Assembly: GCA_964406035.1 (NCBI GenBank) | Contig: CAYOQB010000085.1 | Coordinates: 1-23,346 of the forward strand | Length of the DNA stretch: 23,346 nucleotides | Reading direction: 5' to 3' | Origin: JAIEPW01 sp964406035 | GTDB taxonomy: Bacteria; Acidobacteriota; Terriglobia; Bryobacterales; Bryobacteraceae | Shown here: positions 8,611 through 15,547 of the stretch, in pieces | Numbering within the stretch: position 1 is the first letter of the stretch | Layout of the letters: every line of letters begins with the position of its first letter | Program-made: the position numbers and the translations under genes | Notes under the pieces: model-generated | What the model was told of the DNA's origin: nothing | What the model saw: only the letters and a program-made list of their open reading frames with translations | Database searches by the model: none

Positions 8611-9899
8611 TGCCGGACGGAATCGCTCCTTTCCAGTTGCGTCAGGTCCAGCGGGCGGTCATCCTGTACGTCGCTGAAACGGGAGAAGGACGCGAGATAC
8701 GTTTCCTGCGCACGCTCCCAGGCTTTGTCGTCGGGACGCCCCCAGCGGCGCGAGTACTCCGGCGAGCCCGGATAGGGGAACAGCGGAACCGGCTGATTGG
8801 CCCACACCCCGTGCCGGTTCAGCTCCCGGCGAAACTCCTCTATCTGGTCGGGCGAGTCCGCTTTCATCTCGATCAGATTGGCCTGCACGAAGGGAACATG
8901 CTGCTTGGCGAGGATCAGCCGGGCGGCCAGATCGGCCGTGGACATGCGGCACCCTTTGTCCAGAAGGTTGCGGCCCTCCTGACTGATACTCTCCACGCCC
9001 GCTTCTATGGACACGCAGCCGGCTTTGCCGAGGAGTTCCAGCAGCGGAGGCTGCCACAGATCGATTCGCGTCTGGATGCCGAAAGCGAGCGGGCGCGGCG
9101 CCAGCGCTTCCAGCAGCTCGCGATGCGGCAGGAAGATCTCGTCGATGAAGTACACGTACCCGACGCCCTGATCGATCAGAGAGTCGATCTCCCGCAGCAC
9201 CACCTCCAAAGGGCGGCGCCGGTACTTGTCCCGGAAGTTGTCCTTGGCGCAAAAGGTGCAATGGTAGGGGCAGCCTCGCGAGAACTCGACTTCGGCGCCG
9301 GGCGATGCCGGCTCGGAGTCAAAGCGATGGTGGTGGTGCCGGTGGCGGTTCACGAATTCCGCCGGCCAGCGCAGCGCCGGCAGCAGTTCCATGTCCACGG
9401 CGTGCAGTGGTCCGGGCTGCATCCGAATTTGGTTCCCGCTGCGAATGGCGATCGCCTCCACACTTTCGGTTCCGCGCGCGATCCGCGGCAATGCTTCCTC
9501 GCACTCGCCTTGAATGGCGATGTCGGCCTGCAACTTGCGCAGAGTGGTGGCCGGCGTGGTGGAAGCGTGGGGGCCCACCGCGACAATCGTGCCGGCGACG
9601 TCGCGCACCGCATCAACGGTTTCGCGCGGCACCCGGAGCTCCGGCGGCGCGCAGCGCCAGAACAGGTAACTGGGCGCCGTGGTGATCACCGTGAAATCCG
9701 GTTGAAAATCCGCCACGCGGGCGCGGATCGTTTCCAACGACAAATCTTCCATCTGTCCGTCGATCAAGCTCGCCTGATGTCCGGCGCGTTCCAGCAGAGC
9801 CTTGGCATAGCCGAACTCCAGCGGCAGGTGCGGCTCGCGGCACCCGAAGTAGATGCTGCCTTCGAAGGTCCAGGGCGGATTCACCAGTGCGAATCTCAT
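8607..9899 (-). CDS. B12-binding-type radical SAM protein
   Basis: A 430-residue radical SAM enzyme. The cluster-binding motif is C210-PYH-C214-TF-C217 (CX3CX2C). The N-terminal 150 residues, starting MRFALVNPPWTFEGSIYFGC, have the layout of a cobalamin-binding Rossmann domain: strand, PLEFGYAKALLERAGH helix, FTVITTAPSY, then TIVAVGPHASTTP and an IQGECEEALP segment. The DxHxxG base-off motif is absent (DGQMED at that place), as in many of these proteins. Downstream are YFIDEIF, IQTRIDL and GVESISQEG, typical of the SAM barrel. From memory it resembles the family NCBI calls TIGR04295, found with glycan genes; an HMM search is needed. ATG start overlaps the epimerase stop (ATGA). It may methylate or rearrange a sugar or lipid; the substrate is unknown. 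Confidence 0.9.
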   Translation of the reverse strand: MRFALVNPPWTFEGSIYFGCREPHLPLEFGYAKALLERAGHQASLIDGQMEDLSLETIRARVADFQPDFTVITTAPSYLFWRCAPPELRVPRETVDAVRDVAGTIVAVGPHASTTPATTLRKLQADIAIQGECEEALPRIARGTESVEAIAIRSGNQIRMQPGPLHAVDMELLPALRWPAEFVNRHRHHHHRFDSEPASPGAEVEFSRGCPYHCTFCAKDNFRDKYRRRPLEVVLREIDSLIDQGVGYVYFIDEIFLPHRELLEALAPRPLAFGIQTRIDLWQPPLLELLGKAGCVSIEAGVESISQEGRNLLDKGCRMSTADLAARLILAKQHVPFVQANLIEMKADSPDQIEEFRRELNRHGVWANQPVPLFPYPGSPEYSRRWGRPDDKAWERAQETYLASFSRFSDVQDDRPLDLTQLERSDSVRQ

Positions 9900-10963
9900 T
9901 GGGCGATCCCCGCCAGCTCCAGAGTCTGTCCGGAATGCTGTCGCTCGGCGAGCCAGGCGTGCAGCCTCGCAACGCCGTTCTCCACATTCACGCGGGGCGA
10001 CCATCCGGTGGCGCGGCGGAACGCCGAGATATCCGAGACGTAGTAGCGCTGATCTCCCGTCCTCCAGGCGGAGAAGGCGACGTCGGGACTGCGCCCGCAG
10101 TGATGGCGGATCAGTTGCAGCAGTTCCACCAGGCTGAGCGTGTTGCGAACTCCGCCGCCGATGTTGAAGGCTTGCGCGCCCATCTGCCGCGCACGCTCCC
10201 GCGCCAGCAGCATGGCGTCCACCAGGTCATCCACGAAGAGCACGTCGCGGACCTGCCGGCCGTCACCGAAAATCGTGATCGGATTGCCGCGCAGAGCCTG
10301 AATCAGGAAGTGCGCCAGCCAGCCCTGATCCTCGGTCCCGAACTGCCGGGGACCGTAAATGCAGCTCATCCGGAACACCACCGCGGGGATCCCGAAGCTG
10401 CGGCCGTAGTCGAGAACATAGCTATCCGCCGCCGCTTTCGAACAACCGTAGGGAGTGTAGGCGGCCAGCGGCCGCTGTTCGGAGATTCCGGAAGTCGCGA
10501 CCTCCCGGTCGTCGGGCTCGTAGCGGTTCCAATGCGCGTGCAGGCTGACATCGCCGAGCGCACCGTACACTTTGTTGGTTGAGGTGTACAGAATGCCGGG
10601 AGGGTTGCTGTGGGAGCGCAGCTCTTCCAGGATCGTCAGCGTGCCCCCCGCGTTGATGTCGAAGTCGGTGCGCGGATCGGCAAGGCTGGTGGTCACCGCC
10701 ACCTGGCCCGCCAGATGAAAGACGAACCCGGCGTCGCGGACCGCGGAGCGGACCGCCGCCGGATCGCGCACGTCGCCCACTTCCACTCGCAGCAGATCGC
10801 CGCCGCCGGGGCCGGCCCGCAGCCAGTCCAGGTTGTGGCGGACGCCGGGCCGCGAGAGATTGTCCAAGATGGTCACCGGAACCCCGCACCGCAGCAGGCG
10901 GTGCGCCAGATTGGACCCGATGAAGCCCGCTCCCCCGGTGATCAGAACCGGATTCTGTGTCAT
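9896..10963 (-). CDS. SDR sugar epimerase, CDP-paratose 2-epimerase-like
   Basis: A 355-residue extended short-chain dehydrogenase/reductase. The NAD-binding motif is GGAGFIGS (10-17). The catalytic residues are in STNKVYG (128-134) and Tyr172-GCS-Lys176. Several segments match what I know of the RfbE/TyvE CDP-paratose 2-epimerases rather than UDP-glucose 4-epimerases: DNLSRPGVRHNLDWL, HLAGQVAVTTSLADP with DFDINAGGTL, YGPRQFGTEDQGW, GDGRQVRDVL, and the C-terminal DQRYYVSDI. That family inverts C2 of a CDP-3,6-dideoxyhexose, but divergent members act on other nucleotide sugars. No CDP-dideoxyhexose biosynthesis genes (ddhA-D) are in the window, so the true substrate is uncertain. ATG start overlaps the preceding epimerase stop (ATGA); its end overlaps the radical SAM gene likewise. 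Confidence 0.88.
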   Translation of the reverse strand: MTQNPVLITGGAGFIGSNLAHRLLRCGVPVTILDNLSRPGVRHNLDWLRAGPGGGDLLRVEVGDVRDPAAVRSAVRDAGFVFHLAGQVAVTTSLADPRTDFDINAGGTLTILEELRSHSNPPGILYTSTNKVYGALGDVSLHAHWNRYEPDDREVATSGISEQRPLAAYTPYGCSKAAADSYVLDYGRSFGIPAVVFRMSCIYGPRQFGTEDQGWLAHFLIQALRGNPITIFGDGRQVRDVLFVDDLVDAMLLARERARQMGAQAFNIGGGVRNTLSLVELLQLIRHHCGRSPDVAFSAWRTGDQRYYVSDISAFRRATGWSPRVNVENGVARLHAWLAERQHSGQTLELAGIAQ

Positions 10964-12078
10964 AGGATCAGTCCTCGCTGCGCGAGTTCGGCGCGGGATT
11001 CGGCCACCAGGTCGTGTGCCTTCTGCCCGTGCAGCCACTTCGCAAGGTCAGCCAGGCCCGCCTCCAGCGTTACCTGCGGCTGATAGCCCAGCCGCTCACG
11101 GGCGTGGGTCAGGTCGGCGTAGCAGTGCCGGATGTCACCGGACCGGTAACGGCCGGTCACTTCCGGGCGGATGTGATCCGCGCTCAGCGTTCGTGCGACC
11201 TCTCGCGCGATGTCGAGCACGCTGTAAGGAACTCCGCTCCCGACATTGAACACGTTGCCGGGCGCGTCCGGGTTTTCCATGGCCAGACAGCAGGCGCGGG
11301 CGACGTCATGGACGCTGACGAAATCGCGCAACTGGCGACCGTCCTCATTGATCAGCGGAGGCCGGCCGTTCATCACTCGCGAGGCGAAAATCGCCAGCAC
11401 GCCGGTATACGGGTTCGATAACGCCTGGTTCGGGCCGTAGGCGTTGAAGAACCGCAAGGCGACGGTGGGAACTTCATAGGCCTGCCCCGCGATCAGGCAC
11501 ATCCGCTCCTGGTCGTACTTGGTTTGCGCGTAGATCGAGGACAGGGCGGGGACCTTGGTTTCGCGGGTGGCCACCGGCGTCAGGACCTCGCCGCCGGCGG
11601 AGCGCACCTCCCATTCGCCGGACCGGAGCTGCCGCGGCGAGCGCTCCACTGGCGTGGCTGGGTCGCCCTCGGGTGACCGATACTCGCCCTCGCCGTAGAT
11701 GCTCATGCTGGAGGCGACCACCAGCCGCTCCACCCGTTTCTGCACCAGTTCCTCGAGCAGTAACGCGGTGCCGGCTGTATTTACCGACACATATTCGGCG
11801 ATTTCATACATGCTCTGGCCCACGCCGACGCGCGCCGCGAGATGGAACACGACCTGCACGCCTTGAAGCGCGCGGCGCAGCGCCGCCCGATCCCGGACGT
11901 CGCCCACCATCAGCTCCGCCGCGGGATGCAGATAGGCGGGCCGGCGGCGTTCGTCGCCATGCACCTGCGGGATCAGGCTGTCCAGAATCCGGACCTGGTG
12001 CCCCCTTGCGATCAGTTGCTGTGTCAGGTGCGATCCGATGAATCCCGCACCGCCGGTGATCAATATGTGTTTTGGCAA
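10960..12078 (-). CDS. SDR sugar epimerase, dTDP-L-rhamnose 4-epimerase-like
   Basis: A 372-residue extended SDR enzyme with GGAGFIGS (9-16), catalytic SSMSIYGEG (123-131) and Tyr183-AQT-Lys187. Features such as DSLIPQVHG, HLAARVGVGQSMYEI, an insert around GEWEVRSAGGEVLTPV and SNPYTGVLAIFASR resemble proteins annotated as dTDP-L-rhamnose 4-epimerase. As I recall, relatives often carry a cysteine pair (CxxCG) in that insert; here the positions are Ser and Gly, so a metal knuckle appears lost. I chose the TTG at 12076-12078, with GGAG eight bases upstream; a longer TTG start at 12141 would add 21 residues with no homology before the Rossmann strand. It begins the second half of the cluster after a 217 bp gap. 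Sugar specificity is inferred. Confidence 0.85.
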   Translation of the reverse strand: MPKHILITGGAGFIGSHLTQQLIARGHQVRILDSLIPQVHGDERRRPAYLHPAAELMVGDVRDRAALRRALQGVQVVFHLAARVGVGQSMYEIAEYVSVNTAGTALLLEELVQKRVERLVVASSMSIYGEGEYRSPEGDPATPVERSPRQLRSGEWEVRSAGGEVLTPVATRETKVPALSSIYAQTKYDQERMCLIAGQAYEVPTVALRFFNAYGPNQALSNPYTGVLAIFASRVMNGRPPLINEDGRQLRDFVSVHDVARACCLAMENPDAPGNVFNVGSGVPYSVLDIAREVARTLSADHIRPEVTGRYRSGDIRHCYADLTHARERLGYQPQVTLEAGLADLAKWLHGQKAHDLVAESRAELAQRGLIL

Positions 12079-12295
12079 GCTGGCGTCTCCGTCTCTTCGC
12101 GAATCCAGCGGACGCGCATGGAAACGCACTTGGGCTGCCAATCTATTGAAAACAGCGCCAGTTCAAGGTAAGTACCTTGGAGATAGGTAAGTTCCCCGGC
12201 TTCGGGGCCTGGAACGGCGGCACTGGAGGACAAGCATCCGGCCGGAAAAAAAGTCGTCGATTCGGAGAATTCTTCGAGTTTTCTTCCTGCATTCC
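12079..12295. other. Longest gap inside the glycan cluster, possible internal promoter
   Basis: This 217 bp spacer is the only sizeable break in an otherwise overlapping gene series. It holds a perfect inverted repeat (12164-12179), a weak CCCCG/CGGGG hairpin at 12194-12207 with no T tract, and, on the minus strand, TTGAAC at 12159-12164 followed 15 bases later by TAGATT, a poor match to a sigma-70-type promoter. A reading frame that covers part of it is only a shadow of the neighbouring gene. An internal promoter is plausible but not demonstrated. Confidence 0.35.
12164..12179. promoter_or_regulatory. Perfect inverted repeat, candidate operator
   Basis: CAAGGTA-AG-TACCTTG is an exact 7 bp palindrome with a two-base centre, 86 bp upstream of the TTG start of the epimerase gene and overlapping a possible -35 element on the minus strand. 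A second copy of the half-sequence GGTAAGT occurs at 12187-12193. This could be a binding site for a dimeric regulator, but a short palindrome can arise by chance. Confidence 0.3.
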
Positions 12296-13897
12296 TTACG
12301 GCAAAGCCCGGAGGGCGGCTTGAACTCGATCCTTGTAGCCGCCCGCGAGCCGGGCGAAAGCCGACGCTTCAACCGGGTCAGACAGGGCGAGGGTACCGGC
12401 TGCAAGGGACGAATACCCGAGCCGCAGCGAGCAGTATGCGGCGCGGTAGAAGGGCAGCCGCGGCTGCGCCTTCTCGCGACCCATGGCTCGCAACACGAAC
12501 GCCGTAGCGGACGGCGGCAGGTCGAATTCCGCTTCCAGCCCGGCGACATCCCAGAGGATGTCCTGGCAGCCAGGCAGGAAGTGGTCCCGGTGGTGATCCA
12601 GGGCGTCGGTCTTGCGGAAGCCGAAACTGCCCGCCAGCCATTCGTGCGGGTTCATGCGGCCGTCGATCGCCGCCGGCGTCCCGTCGTCGAACGCGGTGCG
12701 GTATTTCGCCAGATCCGGAACGCTAAGTCCGCACGCACTGCAGTTGTGCTCGATCATAGCGGCGATCTGGTCGAACCCGGCACCGGGTCCCGAGGCCGGA
12801 AGCGAGTCGCGATGCCGGAGATACCGGGCCGCGAAGCGCAGGAAGTCTTCCCCGGCGTCCCCGGCGTCGAGCGGCGAGCCTTGGAGCCACTCCGATTCCA
12901 GAAAGCCCGAGCGGTGCGAGAAGCTTCGCGGAACGAACTCGGGCGACAGAAGATCGTCGAGAGCGGCCGAGGCTCGCCCGTACTCGCCAAGGCCCGTGAA
13001 TTTCCATACACGAGCGGAGCGCGAGTCCAGGAACTTGATCCGCTCATGCTGCGGTTGCACCGGTGGCGGAACACGCCCGCCGCAGCCTTGCCTCCACCGA
13101 CCGGCGGAGAGGTCAGCCGCGCCCGCTGGAATGTGAGGCGCGCACAGGTCGCGCGAGAACGGGTGAGTGTATTTTTCGACCCTAGGCCACAGGTCGCGGG
13201 CCGAGGCCGACTGGAGCTGCCGCGGGTCCGGGTTCCAGCTCGGGAACAGGACCATGCGCTGCAAGGGGACACCGCAATCCAACCCGGCCTGAATCACCGA
13301 CGCGAAGGAGGATCCGCTGATGCCGGGGCCCTCGTCGCAGATCACCAGCCACGCATTCCGGACGCGACGCGCCTGATCGGGAGTGAACCGCAGGCGGCGA
13401 TCGAAAGGGTGACCCTCGGGACGCACCGTGAAGCGCGCGATCGCGCAGCCGCGGTCCGCCAGCTCCGCGGCTACTACCGCGGAAAGCACACATCCGATGG
13501 AGCGTATCCCGACCACGGCCGCCGCGGCGGGCTTGTGGGCGAGATGGAAGTCCGCGGCCGCTTGCCGGTACATGGCCGGGAACAAGCCGTAATAGGCGAA
13601 TCCTTCCGGGATCGAGACCGCGACTTCAGCCGGAAGGTCAGCCGCGGCGAGTTCCCGGAGCGCGACCGCATCCGCCGCCCTGCCCGAAGCGAGTCGCGCC
13701 AGCGACAGCATGGCCCGGTCGCAAAGCGCTTCGATCCGCGTATCCGCGCCGCCATCCAGGAGTCCGCATTCCAGTTCCCCCACGGCCAGCAGCGCGTCTT
13801 CCGCCGCGGGCGGGTTCAGCGTGTCCGCGGCGCTCGTCAAACGCCGCAGGACCGGCGCGCACCGCCGCGGTTCCCTTCGGTCCCAGTAGACGATCAT
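12296..13897 (-). CDS. Phosphoribosyltransferase-like plus kinase-like fusion protein
   Basis: A 533-residue protein with two apparent enzyme domains. Residues about 85-250 resemble a type I phosphoribosyltransferase: VVGIRSIGCVLSAVVAA (128-144) fits the pyrophosphate loop, and VICDEGPGISGSS (185-197) fits the PRPP-binding loop with the acidic pair Asp188-Glu189. Residues about 285-520 look like an aminoglycoside-phosphotransferase-type kinase fold: WKFTGLGEYG, FLESEWLQGSPL, then DGRMNPHEW (412-420) and KTDALDHHRDHFLPG (429-443) leading to QDILWDVAG (445-453), though without a standard HxDxxxxN loop. ATG start overlaps the PIG-L stop (ATGA), and the gene precedes a 217 bp gap. I know no named family for this pair. 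The domain calls rest on motifs only; the substrate is unknown. Confidence 0.65.
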   Translation of the reverse strand: MIVYWDRREPRRCAPVLRRLTSAADTLNPPAAEDALLAVGELECGLLDGGADTRIEALCDRAMLSLARLASGRAADAVALRELAAADLPAEVAVSIPEGFAYYGLFPAMYRQAAADFHLAHKPAAAAVVGIRSIGCVLSAVVAAELADRGCAIARFTVRPEGHPFDRRLRFTPDQARRVRNAWLVICDEGPGISGSSFASVIQAGLDCGVPLQRMVLFPSWNPDPRQLQSASARDLWPRVEKYTHPFSRDLCAPHIPAGAADLSAGRWRQGCGGRVPPPVQPQHERIKFLDSRSARVWKFTGLGEYGRASAALDDLLSPEFVPRSFSHRSGFLESEWLQGSPLDAGDAGEDFLRFAARYLRHRDSLPASGPGAGFDQIAAMIEHNCSACGLSVPDLAKYRTAFDDGTPAAIDGRMNPHEWLAGSFGFRKTDALDHHRDHFLPGCQDILWDVAGLEAEFDLPPSATAFVLRAMGREKAQPRLPFYRAAYCSLRLGYSSLAAGTLALSDPVEASAFARLAGGYKDRVQAALRALP

Positions 13898-14682
13898 CCG
13901 GCCGGCGCGGGCTCCAGCGCCGCCTCGGCCTGCGCCGCCAGCCGTCGCCACGTGGCGCCGTCGATCCCCCACGGCTGGGTTTCGTAGAAGAGTGCGCCGG
14001 CGTGAGGCGGCTTTGTGAAATCGTAGTGGGGGGCCATTCGAAACTTCTCGGATTCGATGGGAAAGTGACGCAGCATCGCCTGCTGACTTTCATAGCGGGC
14101 GAACATCTTGCGCTTCACTTCCGCGCTCGAGGCCGACAAATGGAACACGCGGACCTCGCTGTTGCTGGGAAGGAACTCGCCGGTCCGCAGTTCCGGCGAG
14201 GATGCGAACGGAGCCCCATTGTGATACGAGGTGAACTCGACGATTTGCGGCGGGGCGAGTCCGGCTGTTTCGAAAACGCGGATCACCTGCCGCGCGATGA
14301 ACGCCGCGGCGTCGTGATCGGGGTGCCCACCCTCATACGCATGAGTCAGGATGGTCGCCGGCTTGCGCGTGAGGGCGATGATTCCAGCCGCGCGGGTTAA
14401 CCCGGGCAGATCGAAGGCGCACTCCTGGTCGACGCCCCCCAGGCGCAGAATGCGGTCCTCGGATCCGGTTAACTCCCACGCGGCCTCACTTTCGGCGCGC
14501 CGCTTGCGTGCGAGTTCCTCGGCTCTGGGATGGTTCCGGGGGGCGCCGTCGGTGAGAAAAGCGAGAATCGGTTCGTGCAGGCGGTCCAGAAAACCGCCTG
14601 CCCCGATCGCTTCGTCGTCGGGATGAGCAGCCAGGATCAGCACCGGACCCTGGCGGAGACATTCATCGACGGTTGCGTTCAC
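13894..14682 (-). CDS. PIG-L family deacetylase
   Basis: A 262-residue LmbE/PIG-L-type zinc deacetylase. The metal and catalytic motif AHPDDE is at 19-24, TDG at 44-46 and HPDHD at 120-124, the complete expected set. Enzymes of this family remove acetyl from GlcNAc in GlcNAc-PI, mycothiol or bacillithiol precursors and various glycosides, so an N-acetyl-sugar intermediate is the likely substrate here. I chose the GTG at 14680-14682: it overlaps the upstream stop (GTGA), has AGGA four bases before it and places the first beta strand at the normal distance. The longer frame to 14766 adds an unrelated N terminus. No signal peptide, so it is cytosolic. It overlaps the fusion-protein gene by four bases, which suggests linked function. 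Confidence 0.93.
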   Translation of the reverse strand: MNATVDECLRQGPVLILAAHPDDEAIGAGGFLDRLHEPILAFLTDGAPRNHPRAEELARKRRAESEAAWELTGSEDRILRLGGVDQECAFDLPGLTRAAGIIALTRKPATILTHAYEGGHPDHDAAAFIARQVIRVFETAGLAPPQIVEFTSYHNGAPFASSPELRTGEFLPSNSEVRVFHLSASSAEVKRKMFARYESQQAMLRHFPIESEKFRMAPHYDFTKPPHAGALFYETQPWGIDGATWRRLAAQAEAALEPAPAG

Positions 14683-14843
14683 GCCATCCTGAAATCGCGC
14701 GCGCCCTTGTGCATCCATCCCGACATCACGAGGCCGCCGGCGAACGCCAGCGCCAGCATCATCCACGGCCGTGCCTGGAAACGCGACAGCCAGTCCGGAG
14801 AGGACCGCCGCCGGGACCGGCCACCGGTCACTGACTCTTCCAT
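14679..14843 (-). CDS. Small basic single-pass membrane protein (YqjK-like position)
   Basis: A 54-residue protein starting at the ATG 14841-14843. It has an Arg/Ser-rich N terminus (GGRSRRRSSPDW) followed by one hydrophobic segment, RPWMMLALAFAGGLVMSGWM, and a short basic tail. It overlaps the preceding holin-like gene by 16 bp and the PIG-L gene by four. In E. coli the third member of the yqjD-yqjE-yqjK set is likewise a small basic protein; sequence similarity cannot be claimed at this length, so the comparison rests on position and character. The longer frame extending to 15005 is a shadow of the holin-like gene. The tight overlaps and the membrane segment make it a credible gene. Confidence 0.6.
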   Translation of the reverse strand: MEESVTGGRSRRRSSPDWLSRFQARPWMMLALAFAGGLVMSGWMHKGARDFRMA

Positions 14844-15202
14844 TGCAGGTTTTCCTTCACGCTGTCGATGGTGCGTTCGGGCTTGATGCTGACGGTCTTC
14901 ATCCGTTTGCGGCCGACGTTCAGCATTACCACGGAAATCACCGCCAGCACGCCGCCCACCAGCAGCGCGGACGCCCAGGCGGACATCTCCAACTGCAACG
15001 CCCACACCAGGCTCAGCAGCAGCAGTCCCAGTGCGTACAAGGCAAGCAGGCCGCCCGCCGCCGCCATTTTCGCGGCATTGGCGGCCTTTCCGGCTTCTTC
15101 CCGGACTTCGGTTTTCGCCAGCCGGACCTCTGAACGGACGATCTCCTGGAAATCGCCCATCACGTCCCGAACAATTTCGGAAAGCGGTTTTTCGTTCGCC
15201 AC
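14828..15202 (-). CDS. Phage-holin III / YqjE-like (DUF1469) membrane protein
   Basis: A 124-residue protein. The N terminus is an amphipathic helix (LSEIVRDVMGDFQEIVRSEV, then RLAKTEVREEAGKAAN). Two transmembrane segments follow, AGGLLALYALGLLLLSLVWA and ASALLVGGVLAVISVVML, and a basic tail with RTIDSVKENLQW ends it. This is the layout of the holin-superfamily-III/YqjE proteins, which despite the name are mostly chromosomal inner-membrane proteins, not lysis proteins. Start is GTG at 15200-15202 with GAGG six bases upstream, the Shine-Dalgarno overlapping the stop of the DUF883-like gene. It sits between that gene and a small basic membrane protein. Function is unknown; relatives are linked to envelope stress and stationary phase. 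Confidence 0.85.
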   Translation of the reverse strand: MANEKPLSEIVRDVMGDFQEIVRSEVRLAKTEVREEAGKAANAAKMAAAGGLLALYALGLLLLSLVWALQLEMSAWASALLVGGVLAVISVVMLNVGRKRMKTVSIKPERTIDSVKENLQWKSQ

Positions 15203-15210
15203 GGTGTACC

Positions 15211-15534
15211 TCAAGAACTGTAGTAGGAACTGTTGTTGCGGTTGCGCATCGACCGGCCGGCCCACATGCCGAGTACCAGGGCCACGGCCATGGATTGAGC
15301 CGGATACCGCCGCATCAGCGACATCAGGTCCCGGCCCATTTCCGAAACGTCCTTGGAACGAACGTAATCGGTGGCGGCGTTGACGCCCTCCTTGGTCCGG
15401 TTGGCCAGGCCGCTCAGGCGGGAAGATGCTTCCGAAGTCTGATCTCGCATGCGCTCCGCCATGTCTTCCATGCGACCTCCGATCCCCTCGCGGCGGCCAG
15501 TCTCGGTGGTGGTGTTGTCCATGTAGTTTTCCAT
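15211..15534 (-). CDS. DUF883/YqjD-like small membrane protein
   Basis: A 107-residue protein with a long, polar, amphipathic helical N-terminal region (RMEDMAERMRDQTSEAS, LANRTKEGVNAATDYV). A C-terminal hydrophobic anchor, RYPAQSMAVALVLGMWAGRS, follows, with an Asn/Ser/Tyr-rich tail. That arrangement matches the YqjD/ElaB/DUF883 group, C-tail-anchored inner-membrane proteins that bind ribosomes in E. coli under stationary-phase conditions. The similarity is in layout more than strict sequence. ATG start is fixed by a full AAGGAG six bases upstream. It is eight bases from the holin-like gene and 13 bases from the nucleotidyltransferase gene, so it lies inside the glycan operon. Confidence 0.78.
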   Translation of the reverse strand: MENYMDNTTTETGRREGIGGRMEDMAERMRDQTSEASSRLSGLANRTKEGVNAATDYVRSKDVSEMGRDLMSLMRRYPAQSMAVALVLGMWAGRSMRNRNNSSYYSS

Positions 15535-15540
15535 TCCGTG

Positions 15541-15546
15541 CTCCTT
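15541..15546 (-). promoter_or_regulatory. Shine-Dalgarno for the DUF883-like gene
   Basis: AAGGAG on the minus strand lies six bases before the ATG at 15532-15534 and just after the TAA of the nucleotidyltransferase gene. It is one of the strongest ribosome-binding sites in the cluster, so this membrane-protein trio may be translated more heavily than its enzyme neighbours, which mostly rely on ATGA coupling. Confidence 0.75.
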
Positions 15547-15547
15547 G

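Noticed and set aside
8604..10043. 479-codon plus-strand frame opposite the radical SAM gene
   Set aside because: It lacks any motif or start signal, while the minus strand encodes a complete radical SAM protein.
9896..10963. Firm assignment as CDP-paratose 2-epimerase with a gene symbol
   Set aside because: The family resemblance is strong, but the genes that make CDP-dideoxyhexoses are not in the window, so the substrate stays open.
12194..12207. CCCCG/CGGGG hairpin as a terminator between the two halves of the cluster
   Set aside because: The stem is only five base pairs and no T tract follows on either strand.
12163..12549. 128-codon minus-strand frame at the left end of the fusion gene
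   Set aside because: It lies mostly inside the fusion gene in another frame and its translation is Arg/Ser/Pro-rich with no pattern. It was considered as a gap gene and dropped.
12320..13987. 555-codon open frame on the plus strand opposite the fusion protein
   Set aside because: The minus-strand frame has recognisable motifs and fits the ATGA overlap at 13894-13897; the plus frame is Arg/Gly/Pro-rich with no domain, as expected for an antisense shadow in GC-rich DNA.
14828..15202. Holin-like gene as evidence of a prophage
   Set aside because: Proteins of this superfamily are mostly chromosomal YqjE-type membrane proteins, and no phage gene is nearby.
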